Assembly (NCBI GenBank): GCA_934307185.1
Contig: CAKRCJ010000189.1
Coordinates: 1 to 5,064, forward strand
Direction of reading: 5' to 3'
DNA from: an uncultured Roseburia sp.
GTDB lineage: Bacteria; Bacillota; Clostridia; Lachnospirales; Lachnospiraceae
DNA: 5,064 nucleotides
Positions 1-4,621 of this stretch are shown here, in pieces. The notes below the pieces were generated by a model that did no database searches, was not told where the DNA came from, and saw only the letters and a program-made list of their open reading frames with translations. A program made the position numbers and the translations under genes. The first letter of the stretch is position 1, and each line of letters starts with the position of its first letter.

Positions 1-1
1 A

Positions 2-145
2 GATAAAGCAATGAAAGTAAAATGGGATAAAAATACATTTGCGGTTTTACCTACAATTATAATAGTGCCTAAAAAGTATGCACTGAAAAAAAGAACTTAT
101 GTGTGTTTTACATGGCTTTATTGGTGGATTGATTTGGTGTATTAG
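2..145 (+). CDS. Small Trp-rich hypothetical protein, probably the 3' end of a gene entering from the left
   Basis: The frame is open from the left edge to a TAG at 143-145. There is an ATG at 11, but the few bases before it contain no Shine-Dalgarno sequence, so the true start is probably further left; if ATG 11 is used the product has 44 residues. The C-terminal part reads VLPTIIIVPKK, then a Lys/Arg stretch, then a short aromatic segment FTWLYWWIDLVY. That composition (basic, with several Trp near the C-terminus) recalls small phage accessory proteins, but I recognise no family. It is co-directional with the four small genes that follow, and its stop codon abuts the first copy of the gene-boundary repeat seen through this block. 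Confidence 0.5.
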   Translation, partial: DKAMKVKWDKNTFAVLPTIIIVPKKYALKKRTYVCFTWLYWWIDLVY

Positions 146-164
146 TGAGTTAAATTAGAGTTTA
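142..164 (+). repeat. Gene-boundary repeat, copy 1
   Basis: This 23-nt stretch matches 683-705 at 21 of 23 positions. It contains a short inverted repeat, TAAA (151-154) and TTTA (161-164), around TTAGAG. It begins within the stop codon of the first small gene and supplies further stops in other frames (TGA, TAA, TAG). The sequence after it (ACGACGAAAATG..., then AAAGAAAGGAC) also resembles the sequence after copy 2. Confidence 0.55.
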
Positions 165-205
165 CAAAACACGACGAAAATGTAAAAAGAAAGGACAAAA
201 ATGAT

Positions 206-454
206 ATGAAAGCGAAAGAATTTGCGAATCAATTTGGTGTTTCGGTCTCAAAACTGTGTGAGATAACAGAACTGTCACGCCAGGGATTAAATAATATTGT
301 GAGCGGGAAAAGTCCAAAACAAAGCAAGGCAAAGCGAATTGCTGTAAATAATTTAAAAGAATACGCAGTAAACCGCAGAGCACAGGACATTAAGAAAGCC
401 GTTGCAGACTATGAATATAGAATGAAAATGGCTGAAACACTCAATATAAAATAG
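206..454 (+). CDS. Small helix-turn-helix DNA-binding protein (phage-type, Cro/XRE-like)
   Basis: This 82-residue protein has a compact N-terminal helix-turn-helix at about residues 3-35. Helix 1 is KAKEFANQFG, followed by VSVSKLCEIT, a turn, and a recognition helix LSRQGLNNIVSG. The region after it (KSPKQSKAKRIAVNN) is basic. The C-terminal half, about residues 45-80, is a charged predicted helix that may dimerise. The fold suggests sequence-specific DNA binding, so a transcriptional regulator of the element is likely, but the target is unknown. The start at 206 is preceded by GAAAGGA at a spacing of about 11 nt. An ATG at 201 is out of frame and meets a stop within three codons. The stop TAG lies inside the second boundary repeat. 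An excisionase-like role is possible because proteins of this size and fold also serve as recombination directionality factors. Confidence 0.8.
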   Translation: MKAKEFANQFGVSVSKLCEITELSRQGLNNIVSGKSPKQSKAKRIAVNNLKEYAVNRRAQDIKKAVADYEYRMKMAETLNIK

Positions 455-464
455 AGTTTTACGG
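445..464 (+). repeat. Gene-boundary repeat, copy 2
   Basis: The core is TAAAA (447-451), TAGAG, TTTTA (457-461), a 5-bp inverted repeat followed by CGG. The loop contains the TAG stop of the helix-turn-helix gene. It matches copy 1 across the TAAA-nTAGAG-TTTA core, and the sequence after it (AAAAGAAAGG, then a start codon) also matches that after copy 1. Confidence 0.5.
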
Positions 465-487
465 AAAAGAAAGGGGATAAGGCAAAA

Positions 488-694
488 ATGACAGAGGAAA
501 CGAAAAAGGAGATAGGAGCGGCATTGACGATACTTAAAAAGACACTAATAAAAAACGGTGTAAGTATAGCATTAGCAGGAAGTGATGACACAGGAACAGA
601 TGATGGCTACATTATGTTTTTTGACACGGCAGAATATTTCAGAACCGGGAAAATGAACGGTATATCTGTAAAGACAGTGAATTTAGTGAGATAA
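488..694 (+). CDS. Small acidic hypothetical protein, function unknown
   Basis: The product has 68 residues. An N-terminal amphipathic helix (about residues 1-22, TEETKKEIGAALTILKKTLI) is followed by a strand-like VSIALAG, an acidic loop (SDDTGTDDG) and a second strand-like segment YIMFFDTAEYF. There is no signal peptide, membrane segment or recognised motif. The alternating helix and strand pattern suggests a small folded alpha/beta domain, and its place in the block suggests a phage or element accessory protein. The start at 488 has AAGGGG at 471-476, a somewhat long spacing of 11 nt. The stop TAA is the first TAA of boundary repeat copy 3. Confidence 0.7.
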   Translation: MTEETKKEIGAALTILKKTLIKNGVSIALAGSDDTGTDDGYIMFFDTAEYFRTGKMNGISVKTVNLVR

Positions 695-705
695 ATTAGA
701 ATTTA
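683..705 (+). repeat. Gene-boundary repeat, copy 3
   Basis: This is the near-identical partner of copy 1 (21 of 23 positions). It holds the inverted repeat TAAAT (692-696) and ATTTA (701-705) around TAGA. It contains the stop codon of the 68-residue gene and is followed at once by the GGAGG of the next gene. Confidence 0.55.
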
Positions 706-725
706 GTGGAGGAAAATAAGCATAC

Positions 726-1250
726 ATGAAAATACCAATTCCTTGTAATTTTGGAGAAAAAGCATACTGCAATGGTAGAGAATTGCCATTTAAAGGGGTA
801 AGTTGGTTTAAATGGTCAAGAGGAGTGGAGTATACATATTTTTTTACAACGAACGATTACTGGAACTTAACAGATTTTTACACTACATTCCAGTGTGAAT
901 CAAAAAATCAAATTGAAATACCAGATTTTCTTTTAGAAGATGACTTTGTAAAAGATAAAGGTTTCCCACTAAAAGGTCGCGGGTATGCGAACGGAGTATA
1001 TTATGCTGACGGAAAGACATATATTGACTTTATTATGACAAGTAACTATTTGGCACATATAAAAGCACAATGTGACACGACCGGAGCATATATTCCAAAT
1101 GGAGATATTATTTTTCCGACAAGTTGGGACACTGATGAAAAAAGAGAAAAAGCAATGCTAAAATCGTTCAAATTCATAACAGGCAAGCCATTGGTGATTA
1201 AAGCCAAGGAACCAGAGCAAATGAATATATTTGATTATATAACAAGTTAA
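726..1250 (+). CDS. Phage-type hypothetical protein with a C-terminal sliding-clamp-binding motif
   Basis: The product has 174 residues. It is rich in aromatic residues and predicted strands through about residue 120 (for example KGVSWFKWSRGVEYTYFF and GYANGVYYADGKTYIDFI), with no transmembrane segment or signal peptide. A helical, charged region (DEKREKAMLKSFKFITG, about residues 135-153) leads to a C-terminal peptide EQMNIFDYITS. The QMNIF in that tail fits the Q-x-x-[LI]-F consensus of bacterial beta-clamp-binding peptides, which phage replication and recombination proteins often carry at their termini. A role at replication forks, perhaps in single-strand DNA handling or recombination, is an inference; I do not recognise the main domain. 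GGAGG at 708-712 lies 13 nt before ATG 726, which is long, but an in-frame TAA at 717 rules out an earlier start. Confidence 0.75.
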   Translation: MKIPIPCNFGEKAYCNGRELPFKGVSWFKWSRGVEYTYFFTTNDYWNLTDFYTTFQCESKNQIEIPDFLLEDDFVKDKGFPLKGRGYANGVYYADGKTYIDFIMTSNYLAHIKAQCDTTGAYIPNGDIIFPTSWDTDEKREKAMLKSFKFITGKPLVIKAKEPEQMNIFDYITS

Positions 1251-1257
1251 ACTGAAC
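1244..1257 (+). repeat. Gene-boundary repeat, copy 4 (exact 14-mer shared with copy 5)
   Basis: AAGTTAAACTGAAC occurs here and again, identically, at 1520-1533. Each copy ends a gene, but the stop is read in a different frame: TAA at 1248-1250 here and TGA at 1529-1531 in the second copy. The GTTAAACTGAAC core is related to the TAAATTAGAG core of copies 1-3. Confidence 0.6.
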
Positions 1258-1270
1258 GTGGAGGTATAAG

Positions 1271-1531
1271 ATGAAAGAATTCCCGATTTTGATATCAAAT
1301 CAAAAAGGAAAAGAATATATTCCCTACGATATTATTAAACCACATGAAGAGCAGGCATTGAAAAACCATTATCAGACATTGGATAGATTGGCAGAAAGAG
1401 GAGGACTAAGTTGGAGTGAGGCATATGCGGTGTTAACAGATAGTAAGTTCCCTAGTAGAGAAGAGTATATTTCAGAAGAATTTTACAAAGAAAAAGTCAA
1501 AGAAATAGTATCAAATACAAAGTTAAACTGA
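1271..1531 (+). CDS. Small phage-type hypothetical protein
   Basis: The product has 86 residues. The start is well supported, with GTGGAGG at 1258-1264 and a spacing of 6 nt. The sequence YIPYDIIKPHEEQALKNHYQ followed by TLDRLAERGGLSWSEAYAVL resembles a small protein family common in Firmicutes phages (a pattern like H..TL.RLaeRGGLs..E..AVL). This resemblance is from memory, and I know of no established function. The protein looks helical and charged, with no signal peptide or catalytic motif. It lies 20 nt after the clamp-motif gene and is probably transcribed with it. Its TGA stop sits inside the fifth boundary repeat. It is the last gene of the small-gene block before the signal-rich intergenic region. 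Confidence 0.75.
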   Translation: MKEFPILISNQKGKEYIPYDIIKPHEEQALKNHYQTLDRLAERGGLSWSEAYAVLTDSKFPSREEYISEEFYKEKVKEIVSNTKLN

Positions 1532-1540
1532 ACTTTAACG
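1520..1540 (+). repeat. Gene-boundary repeat, copy 5, forming a 6-bp hairpin
   Basis: The arms are GTTAAA (1522-1527) and TTTAAC (1534-1539) around CTGAAC. The first 14 nt are identical to copy 4. This is the most symmetrical copy and it includes the TGA stop of the 86-residue gene. It is followed by A-rich sequence rather than a T-run, so it is not a canonical terminator. Confidence 0.55.
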
Positions 1541-1559
1541 AAAAAACTGAATAAAGAAA

Positions 1560-1582
1560 TTACCGGCTATCATAGCCGGTAA
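1560..1582. repeat. Perfect 23-bp palindrome with a single-base centre
   Basis: The arms TTACCGGCTAT (1560-1570) and ATAGCCGGTAA (1572-1582) are exact reverse complements around C1571. As RNA this gives a 10-bp stem with a 3-nt loop. On the + strand an A-run (1581-1587) follows rather than U's, and on the - strand the sequence after the stem is only moderately T-rich. It therefore does not meet the usual terminator pattern, although it may still end the upstream transcript weakly. The long perfect symmetry also fits a binding site for a dimeric protein or a recombinase. Confidence 0.6.
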
Positions 1583-1597
1583 AAAAATACATAGTAA

Positions 1598-1611
1598 AGA
1601 ACAAACGTTCT
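1598..1611. promoter_or_regulatory. LexA (SOS) box upstream of the tyrosine recombinase
   Basis: AGAAC-AAAC-GTTCT is a perfect inverted repeat with a 4-nt spacer. It matches the GAAC-N4-GTTC core of the Firmicutes LexA/DinR operator. It lies just before a TATATA (1617-1622) that could serve as a -10 box, so bound LexA would cover the promoter. No strong -35 hexamer is visible at the right distance. The box is 133 bp before the recombinase start codon, leaving a leader of roughly 115 nt. SOS control of mobile-element recombinases is well known; its use here is an inference. Confidence 0.6.
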
Positions 1612-1640
1612 AAACATATATACGAAACTGCAAAATAAAA

Positions 1641-1746
1641 AGAGCCTGTGTTGGGGGACACAGACTCCTAAAAGTGCTATACACTTTTAAGGTTAAGAAA
1701 AGTATAGCATCTTTTACCAGACAAGACAAGGAGAAGTTATGCTATG
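1641..1746 (+). ncRNA. Structured 5' leader of the tyrosine recombinase, candidate riboregulator
   Basis: Several helices are visible. Hairpin 1 pairs CTGTGT (1646-1651) with ACACAG (1658-1663) across a TGGGGG loop, with an outer GAG/CTC. Hairpin A pairs CCTAAAAGTG (1667-1676) with CACTTTTA plus GG (1682-1692, one bulged A) across CTATA. Hairpin B instead pairs TGCTATAC (1675-1682) with GTATAGCA (1702-1709) and excludes A. A fourth helix pairs ATAGCAT (1704-1710) with ATGCTAT (1739-1745), which overlaps the start codon at 1744, and it excludes B. CTCCT at 1665-1669 is also complementary to the AGGAG at 1729-1733. This layout suggests translational control of the recombinase. I do not recognise a known riboswitch class. 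Confidence 0.5.
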
Positions 1747-2739
1747 ACAAAATCAGAATTAGTCAATGATGTAGTTTACGAGATGACCGGATATTTAACA
1801 CCAGATGGAATAGACCATTTGAAAACGGTAATTACAGCGAAATTGATAGATATTAATCTGACAGCCAGTGAGACATTGCCGTCCACAGATGTTTTTGACA
1901 ATGAATACATATTAAAAAGATATATTATAGACCTCACCGCAATCGGGAGAAAAAGAGGGACTATTAATGTGTATATATGTGTTCTTAAAAAGTTTTTTGA
2001 AGATACGGGGCTGAATTATCACACATGTACTGGGCAGAATGTTATGGATTACTTAGCATTGCGACAATATAAAGATAAAATCAGCAAGGCATATGCTTCA
2101 ACTTTGCAGCGGTATTTGTCCTCATTTTTCCTGTGGGCTTATAAAAAGAAACATATTGATGTGGATGTATCGAGAGACATAGATAAAATCAAAGCTCCCC
2201 AGAAGCAAAAACAGCGGTTATCTGATGAGGAGATTGTCAGGGCATCAATGGCAATTTCACACGACACCAGATTGACAGCATTATTTGAATTAATGTTGGC
2301 AGCAGGACCAAGAGTTGGAGAAATTGCAAATCTCGATATTGATAATTTAGATTTTTCCAAAAAAGAAATTCATATCTGGGGAGAGAAAACAAGCCAGTGG
2401 AGAACGTGTTTTATGACAGAACGTTGTAAACAGGCACTGCAGCAGTATATCAGTAATCGGACAGAGGGCGCAGTATTCATTGGCAAGCGTGGAAAAGGTG
2501 CAATGTGTGAAGCGAGTGTTGAGCTGATGGCAAAAGAGATAGGAGATGCAGCAGGCTGTAAATTCAAAACAACAGTACATTCGTTCAGAAAGACATTTGC
2601 ATCCAGAGAATACCGCAGAACAAAGGATGTACTTTTCGTTTCAAAGCGTCTGGGACACAGCAGCACTGACGTGACGATTAAATATTACATTTGTGATGAT
2701 ATAGAATTAGACCGGATGCAGGCAAATTTAGCAGCATAA
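1744..2739 (+). CDS. Tyrosine recombinase / phage-type integrase (XerC/D-like)
   Basis: This 331-residue site-specific recombinase has the usual length of the family. The N-terminal SAM-like core-binding domain spans about residues 50-140 (ILKRYIIDLTAIGRKRGTIN to LSSFFLWAYKKKHI). The catalytic domain follows from about residue 158. Visible active-site residues are Arg190 (AAGPRVGEIANL), a probable beta-hairpin Lys215 (GEKTSQWR), His279 and Arg282 (VHSFRKTFAS), His305 (KRLGHSS) and the nucleophile Tyr314, nine residues after His305. All are present, so the enzyme looks active. AAGGAG (1728-1733) lies 10 nt before ATG 1744. A tiny ATG-CTA-TGA at 1739 overlaps the start. It is preceded by a LexA box and a structured leader, which suggests tight control. 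It may be the element's own integrase, a second recombinase acting elsewhere, or a relic of a neighbouring element. Confidence 0.95.
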   Translation: MTKSELVNDVVYEMTGYLTPDGIDHLKTVITAKLIDINLTASETLPSTDVFDNEYILKRYIIDLTAIGRKRGTINVYICVLKKFFEDTGLNYHTCTGQNVMDYLALRQYKDKISKAYASTLQRYLSSFFLWAYKKKHIDVDVSRDIDKIKAPQKQKQRLSDEEIVRASMAISHDTRLTALFELMLAAGPRVGEIANLDIDNLDFSKKEIHIWGEKTSQWRTCFMTERCKQALQQYISNRTEGAVFIGKRGKGAMCEASVELMAKEIGDAAGCKFKTTVHSFRKTFASREYRRTKDVLFVSKRLGHSSTDVTIKYYICDDIELDRMQANLAA

Positions 2740-2801
2740 AAGATATTGTAATAAAGTACAAACAAACACTTATAGAATGTATGAGAAAGTGGGTGATAAA
2801 T

Positions 2802-2903
2802 GTGAAATACATCGTAAAAGATGTATATAAAACAAAGGATAAAAAGGAAAGAGAAGAAAAAATTATAGAGATAATAAAAAATCAGATTATTAGAAAAAAG
2901 TAA
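2802..2903 (+). CDS. Small basic protein (33 aa) preceding the serine recombinase, function unknown
   Basis: A GTG start at 2802 is preceded by GTGGGTGAT at suitable spacing and opens a 33-codon frame ending at TAA 2901-2903. The product begins MKYIVKDVYKTKDKKE and continues as a highly charged helix, REEKIIEIIKNQIIRKK. An in-frame ATG at 2781 would give 40 residues but has no ribosome-binding site. The VKYIV-DVY-KTKD start looks like that of small conserved proteins, but I cannot name a family. It sits between the two recombinase genes. A 7-bp inverted repeat (ATACATC 2807-2813, GATGTAT 2820-2826) right after its start could affect translation. A role as a small accessory factor for recombination is a guess. 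Confidence 0.45.
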   Translation: MKYIVKDVYKTKDKKEREEKIIEIIKNQIIRKK

Positions 2904-2925
2904 TACATATAAGGCAGGTAGAAAA

Positions 2926-2954
2926 TTGATATTTTGACAAAAGTGTCATAAAAT
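2926..2954 (+). promoter_or_regulatory. Sigma-A-like promoter of the serine recombinase
   Basis: The -35 box TTGATA (2926-2931) and the -10 box TAAAAT (2949-2954) are separated by 17 nt, and each differs from consensus at one position. Transcription would begin near 2961, about 30 nt before the start codon at 2992. This suggests the recombinase is transcribed separately from the tyrosine recombinase upstream. Confidence 0.6.
2935..2948. promoter_or_regulatory. Putative operator between the -35 and -10 boxes of the serine recombinase promoter
   Basis: TGACA (2935-2939) and TGTCA (2944-2948) form an inverted repeat around AAAG. The symmetry continues imperfectly outward, with TTT on the left and TAA on the right. 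It lies wholly in the promoter spacer, where a bound repressor would block RNA polymerase. The small helix-turn-helix protein at 206-454 is one candidate ligand, but no matching site shows this. Confidence 0.4.
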
Positions 2955-2991
2955 AAGATTGTTTACTTGCTTTATCTATATGGAGGTAAAA

Positions 2992-4599
2992 ATGGATAAA
3001 GCAGCTTTATATTTAAGATTGAGCAAAGAGGATATTGATAAAATAAACAAAGGAGATGACAGTGAGAGTATTATAAATCAGAGATTGTTGCTTATGGATT
3101 ATGCAGTCAATCATGATATTCAGGTCGTGGATGTCTATTCAGATGATGATTATTCTGGTCTTTATGATGACCGACCGGATTTTGATAGACTACTTCATGA
3201 TGCTAAACTTGGAAAATTTAACATTGTAATTGCGAAAAGCCAATCCCGATTTACAAGAAATATGGAGCATATGGAAAAGTATCTGCACCATGACTTTCCA
3301 TTAATGGGAATAAGATTTATAGGTGTTGTTGATGGAGTTGACACACAGAATGCTGCAAATAAGAAGTCAAGACAGATTAACGGTCTTGTGAATGAGTGGT
3401 ATTGTGAAGATTTATCAAATAATATTAGGGCGGTATTTCATCAAAAGATGAAGGCAGGGCAATTTCTTGGCGGGTATGCACCGTATGGATATTTGAAAGA
3501 CTCTAATGATAAATACAAATTTATCATTGATGAGTACGCATCTAACATTGTAAAGAGAATATATTCACTTTTCTTAGAAGGTTATAGTGTGAAAGCTATT
3601 TGTAATATACTGGAAGACGATAATATTCCAAATCCGACAGTATATAAACAGAAACAAGGGTTGACTTATAAAAATCCAAAATCAGATGAATTTGGCGTAA
3701 AATACAATCTTTGGAGTGAAACAACTGTGAAAAGAATACTATCAGATGATGTTTATATTGGAAGGCTTACACAGGGGAAAACGAAAAAAGCAAGCTATAA
3801 GGATAAAAAGGTTATTCAGGTTCCGAAGGAACAATGGTTTGTTACCGAAGAACATCATGAACCAATTATAAGTAACGAAATGTTTGGTAAAGTAGCTGAT
3901 TTGCGTTCTAAAAGAAGGATATGCGTTGATAGTCAATGTGGAAATAATAAAAAAGTACATATTTTTGCAGGAAAAATTCGCTGCAAAGACTGTGAACATA
4001 CGATGATAAGGTCAGGAGGTTCTCATGGTAAAAACCATGACTGGTACTTGAGATGTCAATTAGCAAATAAATCCAGAAATAAAGAATGCACTTCTCATAA
4101 TATTAAATATTCAATCATTGAAAACGTTGTGCTTGAGAGAATACAGGAAATAGTAAAATATGCTTTTGATGATAAAACTAAGTTGAACAGCTTTTTGAAT
4201 GTTATTTCAAACTCAAAAAATAAAGAAATATTGCAGAATAAAAAAAAAGAATTAAAAAAGCTAGAGTCAAACATTGAAAATATTTCTAAATCTGTTAAAG
4301 CATTATATCTTGATAGGGTAAGTCAGAAAATTGATGATGATATGTTTTTCCAGTTGAAGGGAGACTTTGAAGATGAACTTCAAATCGCAAAGGATAAAAA
4401 ACAAAAAATGATAGCTGACATAGAAAAATTAGAACACACAGTTGAGGCTAAAGCTGATGTATTAGAGATTATTCAAAAATACACTGACTATTCAAAACTC
4501 ACCCATGAAATCGTAAATGACTTTATTGAATATATTGAAATTGGAGAAAGAAACAAAGAAACAGATGAGCAGGAAATCATTATTCATTGGAATTTCTAA
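2992..4599 (+). CDS. Large serine recombinase (TnpX/phage-integrase type)
   Basis: This 535-residue enzyme cuts and rejoins DNA with a covalent 5'-phosphoserine intermediate. The N-terminal resolvase domain spans about residues 3-150 and holds the nucleophile Ser11 (YLRLSKED), the DDDYSGLYDDRPDFDRLL motif at about 51-68, and the arginines of KSQSRFTRN at 82-90. The 'Recombinase' DNA-binding domain begins near GGYAPYGYLKD (160) and runs to about 275. A zinc ribbon uses Cys331, Cys334, Cys355 and Cys366. A Lys/Glu-rich coiled coil spans about 410-490, and the tail IEYIEIGERN...IIIHWNF is typical of the family. I chose ATG 2992 because GGAGG (2982-2986) lies 5 nt before it; a TTG at 2959 or ATG at 2980 is less likely. 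It is complete, appears active, and lies beside the predicted attachment site at 4604-4621. Confidence 0.96.
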   Translation: MDKAALYLRLSKEDIDKINKGDDSESIINQRLLLMDYAVNHDIQVVDVYSDDDYSGLYDDRPDFDRLLHDAKLGKFNIVIAKSQSRFTRNMEHMEKYLHHDFPLMGIRFIGVVDGVDTQNAANKKSRQINGLVNEWYCEDLSNNIRAVFHQKMKAGQFLGGYAPYGYLKDSNDKYKFIIDEYASNIVKRIYSLFLEGYSVKAICNILEDDNIPNPTVYKQKQGLTYKNPKSDEFGVKYNLWSETTVKRILSDDVYIGRLTQGKTKKASYKDKKVIQVPKEQWFVTEEHHEPIISNEMFGKVADLRSKRRICVDSQCGNNKKVHIFAGKIRCKDCEHTMIRSGGSHGKNHDWYLRCQLANKSRNKECTSHNIKYSIIENVVLERIQEIVKYAFDDKTKLNSFLNVISNSKNKEILQNKKKELKKLESNIENISKSVKALYLDRVSQKIDDDMFFQLKGDFEDELQIAKDKKQKMIADIEKLEHTVEAKADVLEIIQKYTDYSKLTHEIVNDFIEYIEIGERNKETDEQEIIIHWNF

Positions 4600-4603
4600 T
4601 GTT

Positions 4604-4621
4604 GTGCTAGCGATATGGCAC
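4604..4621. other. Predicted right attachment site (element/chromosome junction)
   Basis: GTGC (4604-4607) and GCAC (4618-4621) form an inverted repeat centred exactly on the dinucleotide GA (4612-4613), the type of crossover dinucleotide used by TnpX-like recombinases. The site begins 5 bp after the serine recombinase stop codon. Protease homology starts at 4617. The codons just before it read Arg-Tyr where the S8 family has Gly-His, so the crossover could instead lie at 4615-4618 and the GA symmetry could be coincidence. Confidence 0.5.

Larger units (their letters stand above)
1..4613. mobile_element. Right-hand part of an integrated mobile element (prophage or integrative element), left end outside the window
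   Basis: The region from the left edge to just past the serine recombinase contains only small phage-type genes and two site-specific recombinases, all on the + strand. It stops abruptly at a start-less fragment of a chromosomal-type S8 protease. A large serine recombinase at the extreme end of an element, next to its attachment site, is the usual arrangement for serine-integrase phages and Tn4451-like or ICE-type elements. The exact right boundary cannot be fixed from one junction and lies within about 4611-4618. No structural, conjugation or replication genes are in view, so prophage and ICE cannot be told apart. The 5-gene block resembles phage early or accessory genes. Confidence 0.75.

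Noticed and set aside
1560..1590. Rho-independent terminator at the 23-bp palindrome
   Set aside because: The stem is strong, but on the + strand an A-run follows it instead of T's. It is kept as a palindrome of unknown role.
1739..1747. ATG-CTA-TGA mini-ORF overlapping the integrase start
   Set aside because: Two codons overlapping the real start is most likely chance. Its sequence is better explained by the TGCTAT repeat in the leader pairing.
2746..2761. TTGTA/TACAA inverted repeat after the tyrosine recombinase as a terminator
   Set aside because: A 5-bp AT-rich stem with no T-run is too weak to call.
2934..2959. TTGACA (2934-2939) with TAAGAT (2954-2959) as the promoter
   Set aside because: The -35 is a perfect hexamer, but the 14-nt spacer is too short. 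TTGATA with TAAAAT at 17 nt fits better.
2959..2991. Upstream TTG (2959) or ATG (2980) starts for the serine recombinase
   Set aside because: A start at 2959 would overlap the predicted transcription start region. ATG 2992 has a GGAGG 5 nt before it and gives the standard N-terminus just ahead of the YLRLS motif.
162..3999. Reverse-strand open frames at 162-383, 409-591, 2139-2360, 2347-2580, 2370-2666 and 3742-3999
   Set aside because: All overlap well-supported + strand genes and have low-complexity or Cys/Phe/Leu-rich translations with no recognisable domain. They are shadows of the real frames.
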